In this document: one piece after another, positions 1-8,726 of the stretch
How positions within the stretch are numbered: position 1 is the first letter of the stretch
How the letters are laid out: each line of letters opens with the position of its first letter
Assembly: GCA_003427395.1 (NCBI GenBank)
Contig: BFEA01000702.1
Span: 350,362-414,361, forward strand
Length of the DNA stretch: 64,000 nt
Source: Chara braunii
Lineage: Eukaryota > Streptophyta > Charophyceae > Charales > Characeae
Direction: 5' to 3'
The notes under the pieces: generated by a model
Told to the model about the DNA's origin: nothing
The model's database searches: none
What the model saw: only the letters and a program-made list of their open reading frames with translations
Program-made: the position numbers and the translations under genes

Positions 1-76
<76 letters not shown>
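1..76. repeat. (AG)n microsatellite
   Basis: Pure AG dinucleotide run at the very start of the window; it probably continues to the left. Confidence 0.97.
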
Positions 77-539
77 GGAGAGACTCTCCAGTATGGCACA
101 TGTCGAACAAATTGTTGGCATCTTTCATTGTTCGATTCAACGGTTCATAACTTGCGGTGCTGCGTTATGTGATTTGCAATTGTATTGGGTCCAAACGCTG
201 TACGAAAGAAGCGACCATGACGTGCTCGCCAATGATATTCCAATGTTACCATTCCACGAAACTGTCAGGCGACAAGACCGTTTATTATTACAAATCTATG
301 TCGCCCGTCATAGGTCCTGTTGACGAGGTTGAGGGTTACTGAAACAAACACAAAATGGAGGACAGTCATTTTGTTGTCTGCGTCGAGGAGGATGGAGTCG
401 TCAGACTCACGACAGAGACTTACATTCGTTACCACGGCATTGAACACGTTCGGTGCTGATGTCGAAGCCGACAACGTATTTCAGCAGCCTTCTTCTCAAG
501 TCGGCCGAATGAGGTCTAATGTATGATATCGTTTATCCC
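77..539. other. No recognisable gene
   Basis: Several short overlapping ORFs of 60-76 codons occur on both strands, none with a motif I recognise. Base composition is balanced, unlike the GC-rich retrotransposon cores further on. I see no repeat structure here. Confidence 0.5.
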
Positions 540-769
540 CTTGTGTATCGCATACTGTACACGCACTATGGCACGGTTGATCGGGACGGTTTTTGGCGCC
601 TTCTCGTGTCTGCGCCCTATTTTCAGTCTAATGGCGAGGATTTTTCTGCCATGTTCTATCCTTGCAGCGGGATCCGGCGCTCACGAGCAGGCGTTTTGTT
701 TGCTATGTTCCTTCCTTGTTGCAAGGACGAGTAATGTTAATCAATAATTGTACAGCGGTGGGAAATATG

Positions 770-777
770 TATATAAA
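770..777 (+). promoter_or_regulatory. Candidate TATA box
   Basis: TATATAAA lies about 90 bases before the first ATG of the ORF at 862. It is a good match to a plant TATA element, but such strings are common by chance and no transcript evidence is available. Confidence 0.2.
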
Positions 778-861
778 TGCAATGGTTGTCTCCCATTAGT
801 GTTTTTCTTTGCTGTGCGTGGTATGGAGGTACAGTTATGTGGATGGTGATCGCTGCACGTA

Positions 862-1119
862 ATGTTATGTTTTGTTTATTTCTCGAAAATACACATAACC
901 GACATAACAATCTTCACCATTTTGCCTGATATTTATCGTCGACAACGAGCGGCAGACGTGCGGGGTGAAGCACTTGTGTTTGGAAATGGCACAGATATTA
1001 ATCGATTCAGTAACGAGGAGTTGACATTCAATTACTCATCGAAACAATGTATTCATCGATCGATCTTTCAGTTCACGGGTTTGTGCATAAATCAAGCTGT
1101 GAGTCCAATATTGCAATGA
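862..1119 (+). pseudogene. Possible PIF/Harbinger-like N-terminal fragment, copy 1
   Basis: An 85-codon open frame whose middle part (YRRQRA...ALVFGNGTDINRF followed by NEEL) resembles the frame at 2,473-2,889 (MDRRRR...AVVYGNDMDTDPF followed by EEEL). Some PIF/Harbinger nuclease genes begin with a short basic stretch and then an Asp-x-Phe-x-x-Glu-Glu-Leu type motif before the first helices. After that motif this copy loses similarity and reaches a stop. No catalytic DDE region is present in the neighbourhood. The family assignment is tentative; the safer statement is that this is a decayed paralogue of the ORF near 2,473. Confidence 0.3.
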
Positions 1120-1392
1120 ACGATTCAATCATTCAGTCAATCGATCAATCCTCTGCTTCAGTCTTACTGCCACTCAATATTCATGTCAATCAGTCAATGA
1201 TTCCAAATGTCAAACCCGCCCCCTGTCCACGATGTTGTCATGCAATCAATCGTTCGGTAACTCAATTTACTACTCGTTCATACCTTCAAACTAGTTGTTC
1301 AGAACGCAATATATCGATCAATCATTCATTGTGGCACGTGCTACGAGGTCTACTTGCGGTGTCGTGAATATTGGAGTTCATAGTGTACGCAA

Positions 1393-1584
1393 ATGTCGAA
1401 TGAGAAACTACCGAGCGACGTAAGACTCACTATTCAAGATGTGGTCAACAATCTCGAAATGACTACGAAACGCTTGCATGCAGCAAAGGAAGTCCTTCAC
1501 AGCACAACTGCTGATTTACAAGCTATGCGACAAGAGATTAACTTGCACGAACAACGCCTGCATGCCAAGGAAAATGAACTTTGA
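1393..1584 (+). CDS. Short coiled-coil ORF, function unknown
   Basis: A 63-codon ORF starting MSNEKLPSDVRL and ending in KENEL before TGA. From about residue 13 onward leucine, valine and methionine recur at heptad-like spacing in a Glu/Lys/Gln-rich background (VVNNLEMTTKRLHAAKEVL, then TADLQAMRQEINLHEQRL), which predicts a continuous amphipathic helix or coiled coil. There is no signal peptide or membrane segment. It could be a small protein, a first exon of a larger gene, or the N-terminus of a decayed transposon protein, since it sits between the two copies of the 540-1,130 / 2,060-2,700 duplication. The ATG at 1,393 is the only methionine that includes the whole helix. Confidence 0.35.
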   Translation: MSNEKLPSDVRLTIQDVVNNLEMTTKRLHAAKEVLHSTTADLQAMRQEINLHEQRLHAKENEL

Positions 1585-2059
1585 CATTGCACAACCCAAG
1601 GTGCTAATGCAAAGCGGGCATGTGCAGATGGTTCTCATACGAAGAAACCTATGTCAGGCACAGAGAATGTGAGGTGCAACAGTGAGGGTCGTTGCCCCGT
1701 ATGTGGTCGCTATCCAACTGGGAGCACAACAAAGGCTTCCGCGTGTTGGGAAACCCTATTTAAGAGGAATGTTTTATCGGTCGGCACATCAAACCGATCA
1801 GTCACATAAAAAAGGGCATTGTCATTTACAAACATATGATGTGGCCTTTGGGATTGGAAAAATGTGCAATATATGTGGGGTTCGTTTCTTGACAAAATGC
1901 TATGACCCAACCGCCCAAATACCCAACCATCCAACTAACCAACCAACGTGCACTGTTCGTTACTATTATTATTAATTTTCACAGCCACCCTAATTCACTC
2001 GTTGTGTCCATCGCTTATCGTACGCATTGTGTTGCTGTCATCTCTCTGGTGCCATTGCC

Positions 2060-2700
2060 CAACCATTGGGACAGACAGTAGGCATGGTCGCTCGAGACAG
2101 CGTGCGGTGCCTTGTCGTATCAGCGCCCTATTTTGTGTCGCATAGCCATGATTGATCTGCCATGTTTTATCCTTGTTGTCCAATTCCACGCTGAAAACCA
2201 ATCGTTTTTTTCGCTACGTTCAGTCCAATATTGCGATGACGAATGATGGTTCCAATGACAGTACATCAGTGAAAAATATATACATATGCAAGCGTCATAC
2301 CCCATGCGTGACAGTTTATTGTTTTCATATTTCTGCTGAATTGTGCATTTTTTTTTTTATGTGTGTGGTGTGGAGGTACACTTCTAAAGCAATTGATGCA
2401 CGTGATGTTCTGTTTTGTAGATATATAAAAAATCAACGAAACCGACATAATAATCTTCACCCTTTCCCATATATGGACCGTCGACGACGCATGGCAGGCA
2501 TGCGACCTCAAGCAGTCGTATATGGAAATGACATGGATACTGATCCATTTCGCGAGGAGGAGTTGACAGTCGCCGAGATTAGGAGTCGGTGGCCAGGGCC
2601 CGCAACGCTTCTGGAAGAGACTGTGGTTTTTGCTGGCCTGGAGGACCATCTGCAACGATACATAAATTCGCTTATTGGTTGTGCAAATCTCGAACCAAAG
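2060..2700. repeat. Second copy of a diverged tandem duplication
   Basis: This is the partner of 540-1,130 in the same orientation. It retains the longer open frame, so it is the less decayed copy. Confidence 0.6.
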
Positions 2701-2889
2701 CAAAATCGTTACAATGGATATGTGTTTTTTTCTCGGCTTTGTGGGTTCGTCGTTTTCAGACAGAGATTGTCAGATAAGTTCCAGACGACAATGCAGGAAC
2801 GATGGCCGGATTCAGTCATTCGAGGTTTTGAACTACGGCAATGCGATCCTCCCGAAAACGCGCGGCTACGTCGACGTGCACGGTGGTAA
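2473..2889 (+). CDS. Possible PIF/Harbinger-like ORF, N-terminal part
   Basis: The open frame runs from 2,152, but similarity to the copy at 862-1,119 begins around the methionine at 2,473 (MDRRRRMAGMRPQAVVYGN). From there 138 codons remain. Visible features are a basic N-terminus, a DPFREEEL motif, then LLEETVVFAGLEDHLQR, which could correspond to the first helices of a Harbinger-type nuclease (the usual pattern is acidic-x-EEL, basic residues, then a hydrophobic helix and a second helix of the form xxLQR). The second half, rich in Phe and Arg, has no recognised motif and may be intronic read-through. No DDE triad is visible. Alternative: an unrelated host gene exon. Confidence 0.35.
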   Translation: MDRRRRMAGMRPQAVVYGNDMDTDPFREEELTVAEIRSRWPGPATLLEETVVFAGLEDHLQRYINSLIGCANLEPKQNRYNGYVFFSRLCGFVVFRQRLSDKFQTTMQERWPDSVIRGFELRQCDPPENARLRRRARW

Positions 2890-3016
2890 ATGCTTCAGGC
2901 ATTCCAATGTCTTCGTCATCATTGCAGTTACGAGGAAAGGATGTGTGTGAGTACGGGTTTCCCAGGTCAGTGAGTATGCATGTGTGTCAGTACGTGTGTC
3001 AGTCCCTGTCTCCGTA

Positions 3017-3220
<204 letters not shown>

Positions 3221-3341
3221 TATTACTTAGGCGTACATAATATACCGGTTGTGATACTTTGCAACAGTTCGAGGCCTATGTTACTTAGGCGATAATAATA
3301 TACCCGTTAAGATACTTTGCGATAGTTCGAGGCCTATGTTG
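3221..3341. repeat. Two-copy direct repeat, about 60 bp
   Basis: Unit 1 (about 3,221-3,281) and unit 2 (about 3,282-3,341) share TACTTAGGCG, GATACTTTGC and GTTCGAGGCCTATG in the same order. They lie directly between two microsatellites. Confidence 0.8.
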
Positions 3342-3347
3342 TCGAGG

Positions 3348-3382
3348 TTCCACAACTCTCTATCTCTCTGTCTCTCTCTCTG

Positions 3383-3447
<65 letters not shown>

Positions 3448-3448
3448 T
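3348..3448. repeat. (TC)n microsatellite
   Basis: CT/TC repeat with a few TG interruptions at its left end. Confidence 0.93.
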
Positions 3449-3568
3449 CTACTTATAATCCTCGGTATCTCCTCTGAAGTTCATTTATTTCATTTTGGAA
3501 TTGCATGACATTTTATTATTGGATGCATGTGTAACTCGACATTGGTCTGATATATTTTTAGGTACAAG

Positions 3569-3683
3569 GGAAAAAAAAAAAAAAAAAAAAAACCCTAAAC
3601 GAACGCATAACAAAAATAAGACCCTGAGATGTGTGCAAAATAAGATACCATGATATATATATATATATATATATATATGCTGG

Positions 3684-3714
<31 letters not shown>

Positions 3715-3722
3715 ACCAGCAT
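3569..3722. repeat. Poly(A) tract and AT-rich inverted repeat
   Basis: A run of about 22 A precedes two (AT)n blocks. The blocks are bounded by a perfect 11-base inverted repeat: ATGCTGGTTAT at 3,677-3,687 and ATAACCAGCAT at 3,712-3,722. Together they could extrude as a cruciform. A direct repeat of the AATAAGAC..GAGATGTGTG type flanks it (about 3,615 and 3,727). Confidence 0.8.
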
Positions 3723-4500
3723 AAGAAATAAGACACCATGAGATGTGTGAAAACCGCGCAAAATGTGCAAACATTATCGAATCCGCAGAAGAAAGGCAGG
3801 CGAATGACAAAGGCAATGAATGTCTAACGCTCTACAACCTTATGTCGACACCATCTGTTACCATAAACACGTCCAACTCAAAAGCCAACAAATGTGAAAG
3901 TCGCNTGTACAAGAGACTANGACATAANACAATGTCAATCGTCGAACAACTCGACATCCTCTGTGTCAGAGAGTGAATCGCACGATCGCTCGGANACGGT
4001 GTCGAGCGCATCGGCCCTCGCGCGAAAACGAGGGCCCTCCCCGCCATGTCACGNAGGAGTTTACCTAAAATATAACTTCAAGAGACAACTTAGGAACGAC
4101 GCATAACATTTCCTNGAACCGCNNAGACGGACGAGGTCGCATCGCTCCTTCGCCNCTCTAGCCTGGTGCGCCAGCTGTACATCTCGTGGTCCCCTACGAC
4201 AGGACANGTTTCCGCGGGNCATAAAGCTCGCATCCNTAAGGGGCTGTCACCACCCTTAGAGGTGTATCCCTACCGAGCTACTGACCCACGTGCGAAAGCT
4301 TTTAGATGCAATTGCANAGGTAGGTCAGCTGAGGGNGTNTGCTCGTTCNCCGTAGTATAGATACGNTTGGTTAATGCCAAGTGGACCCGAACGNCATTCA
4401 TTCCTAGGGCGCTGATNTCCTNAGTACGAAGCGAACGNCGGTCGACTAGGACGGTCTCAACCAAGCGTGAAACCCTCAACTTAATCCTAGTCCCTTAGAC
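3723..4500. other. Unidentified segment with scattered n bases
   Basis: This non-coding or degraded stretch holds about twenty isolated n bases between 3,904 and 4,440, a density seen elsewhere in the window only in retrotransposon and satellite DNA. That suggests a multi-copy sequence whose assembly consensus is ambiguous. Its GC content is higher than its flanks. I considered ribosomal DNA and could not match any rRNA segment. No ORF carries a recognisable motif. Confidence 0.4.
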
Positions 4501-4611
4501 ATGAAGTCAAATGAAAGTTAAAACATCTACAGATTGTTATATCAAAAGAAATCGATCATACTCGGCAGGAATATACTTAATCTGAAATGATAACTGAAAA
4601 AATTTAATATA

Positions 4612-4827
4612 TCAAATCACAAAAATAAAACAATCCGACCATCTCAGGTCGAACTCCACAAAACAATCATACAACTGCCAACGAAGGGTTGTTTTTCCGA
4701 CAATAACATAGATGCCGCCGACAAGGTAATCGACTGCCTTAGTTTTGACTTGATGAGACGTGTTGCCAAAGTCATTCATTCCACCTACCACTGACCTAAG
4801 ATCATACACGCTCACACTTGTCTCCAT
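4612..4827 (-). CDS. Unidentified ORF
   Basis: A 71-codon open frame beginning METSVSVYDLRSVVGGMNDF. It contains a hydrophobic stretch (AVDYLVGGIYVIVG) near residues 32-45 and several Trp and Cys residues toward the end. Codon use looks protein-like in the first 50 residues. It could be an exon of a larger gene on the minus strand, with the ORF at 4,877-5,107 upstream of it. No family is recognised and no splice sites can be fixed with confidence. Confidence 0.25.
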   Translation of the reverse strand: METSVSVYDLRSVVGGMNDFGNTSHQVKTKAVDYLVGGIYVIVGKTTLRWQLYDCFVEFDLRWSDCFIFVI

Positions 4828-4876
4828 ACTTTCTCAATCTTAATGGACAACATAGTACTTTGCGAATGTTTTTTTA

Positions 4877-5107
4877 TCAGGGGCATTGCTTGAAGCGTTG
4901 CATTTCTCTCCCTCTAGGAAGTGGTCTGGGGTACTCCTCCTCCTCGTCCGAGCACAAGACTCGGATCTCAGAAGTCGAGCCATCTCCACCGAATCGGCAA
5001 GTACCCCCCTGTAGAACGGTCCACTCTGGGTCGATAACAGGGTCGGCTCCTGACGCAACGAACCCCCGCCCCAGATGCTTCCTAGAGATAGTGGATGCGT
5101 CCACCAC
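4877..5107 (-). CDS. Unidentified ORF with acidic cluster
   Basis: A 76-codon frame starting MVDASTISRKHLGRGF. It carries DPVIDPEWTVLQGGTCRFGGDG in its middle and a CSDEEEEYPRPL acidic cluster near residues 51-62. A second frame through the same bases is also open, so the evidence for coding is weak. It lies 50 bp upstream (in minus-strand sense) of the ORF at 4,612-4,827, so both could be exons of one decayed gene. The acidic, Arg-rich style resembles retrotransposon leader ORFs elsewhere in the window, but no specific match was found. Confidence 0.2.
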   Translation of the reverse strand: MVDASTISRKHLGRGFVASGADPVIDPEWTVLQGGTCRFGGDGSTSEIRVLCSDEEEEYPRPLPRGREMQRFKQCP

Positions 5108-6290
5108 AAGTAACTTCCATATATTTTTTTATTTCTCCTAAGTCCTACGGATAACTTAGACAAAAAGCAATCAGAAGAGGTAAAGAATGAGAATTATTTG
5201 GACAAGTATATGTACATAGGATTGTTCGGGATAAAATGCGTAATTCTTGGAAAAAACCCAAGTTCGTTTGACCTTATCTGCTTTCTTTCAATCATATTTA
5301 TTTATGACATGCATTGAATTGACCTTTTTCAGAACAACAAGTCCTTATTGACATCCAGGTAGGTAAGAAGTAAAGGGAAGACAATCATTTTCCCTTTCTC
5401 AAATAGGCATAATTAATCTTCTTTGCAAGCATCCTTCTACCTACCTGCACGGATCGCAAAGCAAAACAGACAGGTTCAAAGGAAACCAACGCAATTCCAT
5501 ATCCAAGTCAGACCTCACCATTCACATGCGAACACACATTTCCTTTACTATTTTCAAAGAACATTCAATGAACAGGGTCAAGCAAGTGTGGGTTCACACA
5601 GGTGTGAAGAGAAATCAGAGTCGGTCAATTGACCTTGAGTGAAGTGCTGTCGAAGAAGTGCCCTGGCTCAGTCAAGAAAGTCAACCAACAAGCAGCGTGT
5701 GCCGCCGAAAGCTGTAGTCTCAAGGAAAATCGTGATCAAACCATCTCTCACTCGCACGCCTCATCAGCGGTAACCCAAGCGTGAAAACGACGAGTCGCAT
5801 GCATCCCAGAAAAAACACTCAATCTGGTACCACGCCAGTCCCAACTGGTCCCAAGCAGTCCCAGATGGTCCCACATGGCTCTAGGTGGTCCCATGTTGTC
5901 AAACACTTCGTCGAATGACTATTGAGTCGAAAAGCGTTTCTGTCACACTTCTAAAAAAAATAAAACCGGTGTCGAATCTCAAAACCGCATGCATCAAGAC
6001 TGCCGCAAATGACGCCCCGCGTCCCACGTCAGTCCCGACTGAATCCAGGCAGCCCCAAGTAGTCCAGTCTCACTGCCGCAAGTGTTGGGTAGTCCCAACT
6101 ACAAAATATTTATCTCATGTGCCGCATAAAAAAAATTAAACCCGCTTGTCGCGCTCAGATTTCGTACCGTCGCATGCCATCAACCGCCACCATGTCACGG
6201 TGCTGCTGCTGTACAGACCAATGGTAGCAGACCTTCACCAAGAAAAGCAGACGTCACCCCGGAACAAAAAATCTTTCAAAGCCGTAAAAA
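5108..6290. other. No recognisable gene; short GTCCCA repeats
   Basis: Mostly unremarkable sequence. At about 5,828-5,895, and more loosely at 6,010-6,100, a motif of the form GTCCCA(A/G)..GG or CAGTCCC recurs every 10-12 bases, giving a short irregular minisatellite. Several A-runs follow. No ORF has a motif I recognise. Confidence 0.5.
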
Positions 6291-6401
6291 AAAATCCACT
6301 GCCGCGCCGCAAGTCCCATCGTCGTGCCGTAGTTCCACTGCCATGCCGAACTCTCGTCAGAAAATGGCAGCACGTCATCGCACCTAGCCCCGTAGAAAAA
6401 A

Positions 6402-6940
6402 AGAAAACGGCAGCGCTCCGCCGTGCCATACCATCGTAAAAAGACGGCGGCGCTTCGCCGTGTTGTACCACCGTAAAAAAACGGCAGCGCTTCGCCGTGT
6501 CGTACCACCACAAAAAGATGGCGGCGCTTCGCTGTGTTGTACCACCGTAAAAAAAACGGCAGCGCTTCGCTGTGTTGTACCACCGCAAAAAAAACGGCAG
6601 CGCTTCGCCGTGCCGTACCACCGCAAAAAAATGGCAGCGCTCCCGCACCACCGTCGAAAAAACCAGAACCGCCACCGCAAAAATTCGGCAGCGCTTCCGC
6701 ACCACAGTCGAAAACAACAGAACCGCCGCCGCAAAAATCCGGCAGCGCTTCCGCACCACCGTCGAAAAAGACCTGCGTCGCCGCCGCAAAAGTTCGGCAG
6801 CACTTCCGTACCACCGCCGTAAAAGCCTGTGCCGCCGCCGTAGAATTTCGGCAGCACTTTCGTACCGCTGCCGTAAAAACCCGTGCTGCCGCCGCAGAAT
6901 TTCGGCAGCACTTCCGTACCGCTGCCGTAAAAAAACAGCA
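6402..6940. repeat. GC-rich minisatellite, 38-bp then 54-bp period
   Basis: Six units of about 38 bp (core CGGCAGCGCTTCGCCGTG, then ACCACCG and an A-run) occupy about 6,402-6,635. Five units of about 54 bp follow, in which the same core is joined to a second CCGCCGCCGCAAAAA block. All three minus-strand frames are open through much of it because the unit lacks stop codons. The 54-bp units keep frame (18 codons) and the 38-bp units do not. This explains the cluster of overlapping ORFs here, which I do not call as genes. Confidence 0.9.
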
Positions 6941-7290
6941 GGCCAAATTTAGTAAAATTTGGGCCCTAGGCCCAAATTGCACTGTGCCGTACTGCCGTAG
7001 TCACGCAGCGCCATTGGGTCTGTCCTGTGGGACCAGCACCAGCCAGAGAGGAGGGGAGCAGAGTGCTCCCTGCCTTGGCTATGGCTGCCCAATTCTTCTC
7101 CTTACGCTCCTCTGCAGACCTCTAGCCCTCCTCACGTTGCCTCAAGCAGCAGCTCCAGCAGCCAGCAGCACTCTTGTGTGCTCGTCACACGCTGGCATCA
7201 CTAGTGCATTGTGTGGCAGCTGGGGGCAGCTGCCTGTTTTATATTGTCTGAGGAGGGCTGGACGTCACTCCCGCCCCCAGGCAAAATCGC
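6941..7290. other. No recognisable gene
   Basis: CAGC-rich single-copy-looking sequence between the minisatellite and the hairpin cluster. No feature identified. Confidence 0.5.
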
Positions 7291-7630
7291 GGGCTCACTG
7301 TGAGCCCTTGATCTGCCAAGATCCACGGTTGACTGTGGCTGCACCACAGCCACAGCCTTAGTGTGGGGCAATTTTTTTAACTGTCCCATTTTATTTTTCC
7401 TTTTCTTTTTCCCAACTATCTCGGAATCTCACGAAATAGCTGGGCTCCTGCCATTTGCAAAACCATTTTTCTTTTATTTTTCTGATAAAGGGTTGGAAAG
7501 ATACAACCCCTTACAGTTTGATGTATCTGGACCCTTTTCCCAGGGCAGATACATCATGGAAAAGGCTGTACCTAGCCTTTTCCTTAGTGGCCCTTCAATT
7601 TTCAGGCTCCCTTTAAAAACAGGAGCCTGA
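7291..7630. other. Cluster of seven short hairpins
   Basis: Stems read from the sequence: 7,291-7,298/7,300-7,307 (GGGCTCAC); 7,310-7,314/7,319-7,323 (GATCT); 7,333-7,340/7,348-7,355 (CTGTGGCT); 7,490-7,495/7,504-7,509 (GGGTTG); 7,519-7,529/7,546-7,556 (TGATGTATCTG, 11 bp); 7,558-7,567/7,574-7,583 (GGAAAAGGCT, 10 bp); 7,602-7,610/7,622-7,630 (TCAGGCTCC, 9 bp). Most are perfect with loops of 1-16 bases. Confidence 0.75.
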
Positions 7631-7751
7631 CAGTTACCTCTAGCAGCTTGTACCAAAGGTGACACCACGTGAGGACAAGTGTCCCCACAAAAAAACAAAG
7701 AAAAGAAAAAGAAAAAAAGAAGAAATAAAGAAAAAAACCCAACCCCCTCAA

Positions 7752-8100
7752 CCAGCACAGTTCGTAACCTGTAGAACGCAACAGAATGAGCTAGTGACCA
7801 ACACCGTTCGAGCGAACGAGCTAACAACCAGCACAGTTCGTAACCTGCAGAACGCAACAGAATGAGCTAGTAACCAACNCCGTTCGAGCGAACGAGCTAA
7901 ATACCAGCACAATTCGTAACCTNCAGAACGCAACAGAATGAGCTAGTAACCAACANNGTTCGAGCGAACGATCTAACAACCAGCACANTTNGTANCCTGN
8001 NGAANGCAACAGAATGAGCNAGTAACCAACANCGTTCNAGCGAACGAGCTAACAACCANCANAGTTCGTAACCTGCAGAACGCANCAGAATGAACCAGTG
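7752..8100. repeat. 76-bp tandem repeat array in the 3' LTR
   Basis: Units begin with CCAGCAC at 7,752, 7,828, 7,904, 7,980 and 8,056. Each holds GTTCGTAACCTGCAGAACG and the near-palindrome CGTTCGAGCGAACG. Many isolated n bases suggest collapsed copies. Confidence 0.95.
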
Positions 8101-8517
8101 ACCAGCGGAACAAGAGAACAAGCTAGTAACTAGTTCANCCACATTGCTAAAGAACTAGCTCGAAATGTAAGAGAACAAACTAGTAATCAATACGAAAGAA
8201 GAAACTCGTAACTAGCGAAAAGCACGAGAAAGAGTTGATAAGTAGCAAGGTTTTCGACCCGCGATTGTGAAAGAACAGGCTCGTAACCAGCGAGAAGCAA
8301 AGAGAGAACTCGTAATGAAAACAGCCTTGCAACCTGCGAACTACAAGAGGACGAACTTATATCCAGCGTGGCCGTAGCCCGCGCTATCGAGGAAAAGTGA
8401 CCTAGTGACCAGCGACTTGAAATTACCCTCACCGAATCGCGAGGACGGTCCACAGCATCTCGCAAGCCCGACTCGTAACTCTAGCTCCCGTCAGAAGCGA
8501 ACAGGGCGACCTCCTTC

Positions 8518-8543
8518 TTTCTCTCTCTCTTTATCTGTCCCTT

Positions 8544-8633
<90 letters not shown>

Positions 8634-8634
8634 N

Positions 8635-8722
<88 letters not shown>
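8518..8722. repeat. (TC)n microsatellite in the 3' LTR
   Basis: About 200 bp of CT repeats. The corresponding tract in the 5' LTR (about 25,431-25,546) is much shorter. The long ORFs running through it on both strands are artefacts. Confidence 0.95.

Positions 8723-8726
<4 letters not shown>

Larger units (their letters stand above)
540..1130. repeat. First copy of a diverged tandem duplication
   Basis: This segment resembles about 2,060-2,700. Shared blocks include a stretch containing GCGCCCTATTTT followed by CTGCCATGTT (near 615-660 and 2,130-2,170), a TGGAGGTACA block (about 825 and 2,370), a CGACATAA..ATCTTCACC block (about 900 and 2,440), and a protein-level block with a GNxxDxxxF..EEL motif. 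The offset is about 1.5 kb. Both copies are heavily substituted. Confidence 0.6.

Noticed and set aside
3593-3600. CCCTAAAC as telomere-like repeat
   Set aside because: Single occurrence next to a poly(A) tract.
3980-4490. Ribosomal RNA gene fragment
   Set aside because: I could not align any part to 18S, 5.8S or 26S sequence that I know.
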